A stretch of 64,000 bases of DNA from RYN-230 sp036497945 (lineage in GTDB: Bacteria > Actinomycetota > Actinomycetes > Streptosporangiales > Streptosporangiaceae): the NCBI GenBank assembly GCA_036497945.1, contig DASXIN010000086.1, forward strand, positions 7,278-71,277, read 5' to 3'. Position 1 is the first letter of the stretch. Every line of letters begins with the position of its first letter. Below the pieces are notes generated by a model. It had not been told where the DNA came from, did no database searches, and worked only from the letters and a program-made list of their open reading frames with translations. The position numbers and the translations under genes were made by a program. Shown here one piece after another: positions 61,933 through 64,000 of the stretch.

Positions 61933-63214
61933 TCAGACCAGCGGGCGCAGCTGCAGGGTCTGGTCCCGGCGCGGGCCGATGCCGACCGCGGCCACCGGCG
62001 CGCCGATCATGTCTTCCAGCGCCCGCACGTAGCGCTGCGCGTTCGGCGGCAGGTCGGCGAACTCCTTGGCCGTGGAGATGTCCTCCCACCAGCCGTCCAG
62101 GTACTCGTAGACCGGCGTGGCGTGATGGAACTCGGTCTGTGTCATCGGGATCTCGTCGTGCCGGATGCCGCCCGTGTCGTAGGCCACGCAGACCGGGACC
62201 TGCTCCAGCCCGGACAGCACGTCGAGCTTGGTGATGAAGTAGTCGGTGATCCCGTTGACCCGGGTCGAGTACCGGGCGATCACCGTGTCCACCCAGCCGG
62301 TGCGCCGCGGCCGCCCGGTGGTCACGCCGTACTCGCCGCCCGCCTTGCGCAGCCACTCACCCTGATCGCTGCGCAGTTCGGTGGGGAACGGCCCGGCGCC
62401 GACCCGGGTGGTGTACGCCTTGAGGATGCCGATCACCTTGGTGATCCGGGTCGGCCCGATGCCCGCGCCCATGCAGGCGCCGCCGGCCGTCGGCGAGCTG
62501 GAGGTGACGAACGGGTATGTGCCGTGGTCCACGTCGAGCAGGGTGGCCTGGGCCCCTTAGCAGGACCGTCTTGTTGTCGTCCAGCGCCTGGTTGAGCACC
62601 AGCCCGGTGTCGGCCACGTAGGGCCGGATCTGCTCGGCGTAGCCCAGGTACTCCTTGGCGATCACGTCCGCCTCGATGCCGCGCCGGTTGTACACCTTGG
62701 TCAGCACCTGGTTGCGCTCGCGCAGCACGAGTTCCAGCTTCTGGGCCAGGATGCCCGGGTCGAGCAGGTCATGGACGCGGATCCCGGTCCGGGCCACCTT
62801 GTCCGCGTAGGTCGGGCCGATGCCCCGCCCGGTGGTGCCGATGCGGGCGCTGCCCAGGTAACGCTCGGTGACCTTATCCAGGGCGCGGTGATACGGCATG
62901 ATCAGATGTGCGTTGGCCGAGATGAGCAGCCGGTCGCAGGACACACCGCGCTCGCGCAGCCCGTCGATCTCGCGCAGCAGCACCTCGGGGTCGATCACCA
63001 CCCCGTTGCCGATAACGGGGATGACCTCGGGTGACAGGACGCCGGAGGGCAGCAGGTGCAGCGCGTAGCTGTCGTCCCCGATGACCACCGTGTGCCCGGC
63101 GTTGTTCCCGCCCTGGTAGCGGACCACGTAGTGCACCCGGTCCCCGAGCAGGTCCGTCGCCTTGCCCTTGCCCTCGTCACCCCACTGTGCGCCTACGAGC
63201 ACAATGGCCGGCAT
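61933..63214 (-). pseudogene. purA: Adenylosuccinate synthetase, frameshifted in the middle
   Basis: PurA commits IMP to AMP. The 5' part (63214 to about 62560) has VLVGAQWGDEGKGKATDLLG, YQGGNNAGHTV and IGTTGRGIGPTYADK. The reading continues LDDNKTVLL and then breaks; the expected EGAQATLLDVDHGTYPFVTSS resumes in another frame, with TSSSPTAGGAC and TRTGWVDTV-type GRPRRTGWVDTV down to RRDQTLQLRPLV at 61933. About two bases are missing near 62553-62560 (CTGCTAAGGGGCCC where CTGCTGGAGGGGGCCC would fit). No second purA is visible, so error or damage to a core gene. RBS GGAAGGGG precedes ATG 63214. Confidence 0.9.
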
Positions 63215-63322
63215 CCGACCAGCCCCTTCCAGGCCTCGCCCCGCCTGCCGTGTTGAGGTTACTCCACGCTACGGCCCACTTTGTTACGCCCCGGTGCGGG
63301 TTTGTTAGGCCCCCGGGGCCGT

Positions 63323-63736
63323 TTACTGGGCGGAGAGGACCGCGGCAGCGGTGGCGCTGCTGTCGGCCAGGAACACCCGGCAGCGCTCTTCCTCCTCGGT
63401 TTCGCCGATCGCCCCGGCGGCCTGGCCCAGCGCGTGCAGCGAGCGGAGGAAACCCTGGTTCGGCTCGTGCTCCCAGGGGATCGGGCCGTGGCCCTTCCAC
63501 CCGGCCCTTCTTAGCTGGTCCAGGCCGCGGTGGTAGCCGGTCCGGGCGAACGCATAGCCGGTCACCCAGTCGCCCTGGTCCAGCGCCCGCTCGGCCAGCG
63601 CCGCCCAGGCGGCCAGGCACGCCGGGTGGGCGGCCGCCACCGCGGCCGGATCGGCCCCCGCAGCCAGCTCAGCCGCAGCCGGATCCTCGGGCAAGTAGGT
63701 AGCCGGCGGACCGCCGAACAAATTCTCATGCTCCAT
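63323..63736 (-). CDS. DUF3151 protein
   Basis: DUF3151 family protein of 137 aa, acidic and helical: LFGGPPATYLPEDPAAAEL, VTGYAFARTGYHRGLDQLRRAGWKGHGPIPWEHEPNQGFLRSL spans the conserved core (quoted as residues about 60-103), then ETEEEERCRVFLADS. It is found only in actinobacteria, function unknown, often beside purA. ATG 63736 was chosen; the upstream in-frame part belongs to the low-complexity and IS-remnant region. It lies 108 bp before purA, same strand. Confidence 0.88.
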   Translation of the reverse strand: MEHENLFGGPPATYLPEDPAAAELAAGADPAAVAAAHPACLAAWAALAERALDQGDWVTGYAFARTGYHRGLDQLRRAGWKGHGPIPWEHEPNQGFLRSLHALGQAAGAIGETEEEERCRVFLADSSATAAAVLSAQ

Positions 63737-63859
63737 AGCCCCCATCCTGCCCTGCCCCACCCCCGCCCTGTCCCCCGGCCGCCCCCTGGCTCCTTGGCCG
63801 GCCCCGCCCCCCGGCGGCCCGCCCTGGCCCCTGGCTCCTGGCCGGCCCGCCCCTGGCGA

Positions 63860-63994
63860 CCGCCCCAGCCGCGCTGCGATCCGGCGCACCGATTCCTTCC
63901 GCGCCAGCCCGACCACGATCTCCTCCCGCTCCTCCACACTCAGCCGCCTACCTGGCATCCACACCCTCCCCAGCCTCCGCGAAACCTTGATCAT
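63860..63994 (-). mobile_element. IS30-like transposase N-terminal remnant (cut by window edge)
   Basis: Minus-strand reading from about 63959 gives MPGRRLSVEEREEIVVGL, then RKESVRRIAARLGRSP, the helix-turn-helix that opens IS30-family transposases (LSLEERxEI ... RxIAxxLGRSPSTISREI). It then decays into Gly/Pro repeats before the DUF3151 gene. No terminal inverted repeats or catalytic DDE part are visible. A fragment of an unrelated HTH protein is the alternative. Confidence 0.5.
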
Positions 63995-64000
63995 CCCAAG

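Noticed and set aside
62357..63214. N-terminal purA frame as a complete short gene
   Set aside because: After KTVLL the frame becomes Pro/Arg/His-rich and does not match PurA, while the true continuation is in the neighbouring frame.

Overview
This window comes from a very GC-rich actinomycete. Gene density is high, starts are often GTG, and genes are commonly coupled through ATGA/GTGA overlaps. Marker genes include Lsr2, ClpC, DisA and a conservon-type histidine kinase. Gene order matches two actinobacterial core blocks as I remember them from Mycobacterium and Streptomyces, but no species can be named. At least twelve genes carry a TANNNT -10 box ending 6 or 7 nt before the start codon, the signature of leaderless transcripts.

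Layout: 1-5.2 kb holds the start of an ArsA-type ATPase, an SPFH protein, a DUF4177 protein, RidA, NUDIX, MBL-fold, a Crp-type regulator and pyrophosphatase. 5.2-17.2 kb is the core block dacB - DUF2342 protease - tilS - hpt - ftsH - folE - MprF-like membrane protein - folP - folB - folK - DUF3180. 17.2-24.8 kb holds a GntR regulator, an orphan NuoD coupled to an NDUFAF7-type methyltransferase, DUF2520 - panC - coaX, a GNAT protein and lysS. 24.8-39 kb holds an NlpC/P60 hydrolase behind a c-di-AMP (ydaO) riboswitch, argA, an EndoQ-UvrD fusion, lsr2, clpC, mutY, disA and radA. 39-54.9 kb is more accessory: a TIM-barrel isomerase, a BKACE enzyme, asparaginase, an XRE / HBHA-like / DUF2516 trio, AlaX, half a conservon, BlaI/M56, a secreted GH127, an F420-type oxidoreductase, a macro domain, an HisC-like aminotransferase and a GGDEF-like/HTH regulator. 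55-64 kb holds murA, purC, purB, LtrA, purD, purA, DUF3151 and an IS30-like remnant.

How genes connect: the fol genes build dihydropteroate; panC and coaX are CoA steps, with panD missing between them; purD, purB, purC and purA belong to purine synthesis. DisA makes c-di-AMP, the ligand of the riboswitch ahead of the cell-wall hydrolase. MutY, RadA and EndoQ-UvrD are DNA-repair functions.

Unusual points: a REP-like palindromic element with about six copies, one of which splits tilS; a second 91-bp dispersed repeat found twice; small-indel frameshifts in purA, the conservon kinase gene and a hypothetical gene; and the NuoD/NDUFAF7 pair, in which NuoD has lost the quinone-site Tyr. No tRNA, rRNA or CRISPR array was seen.
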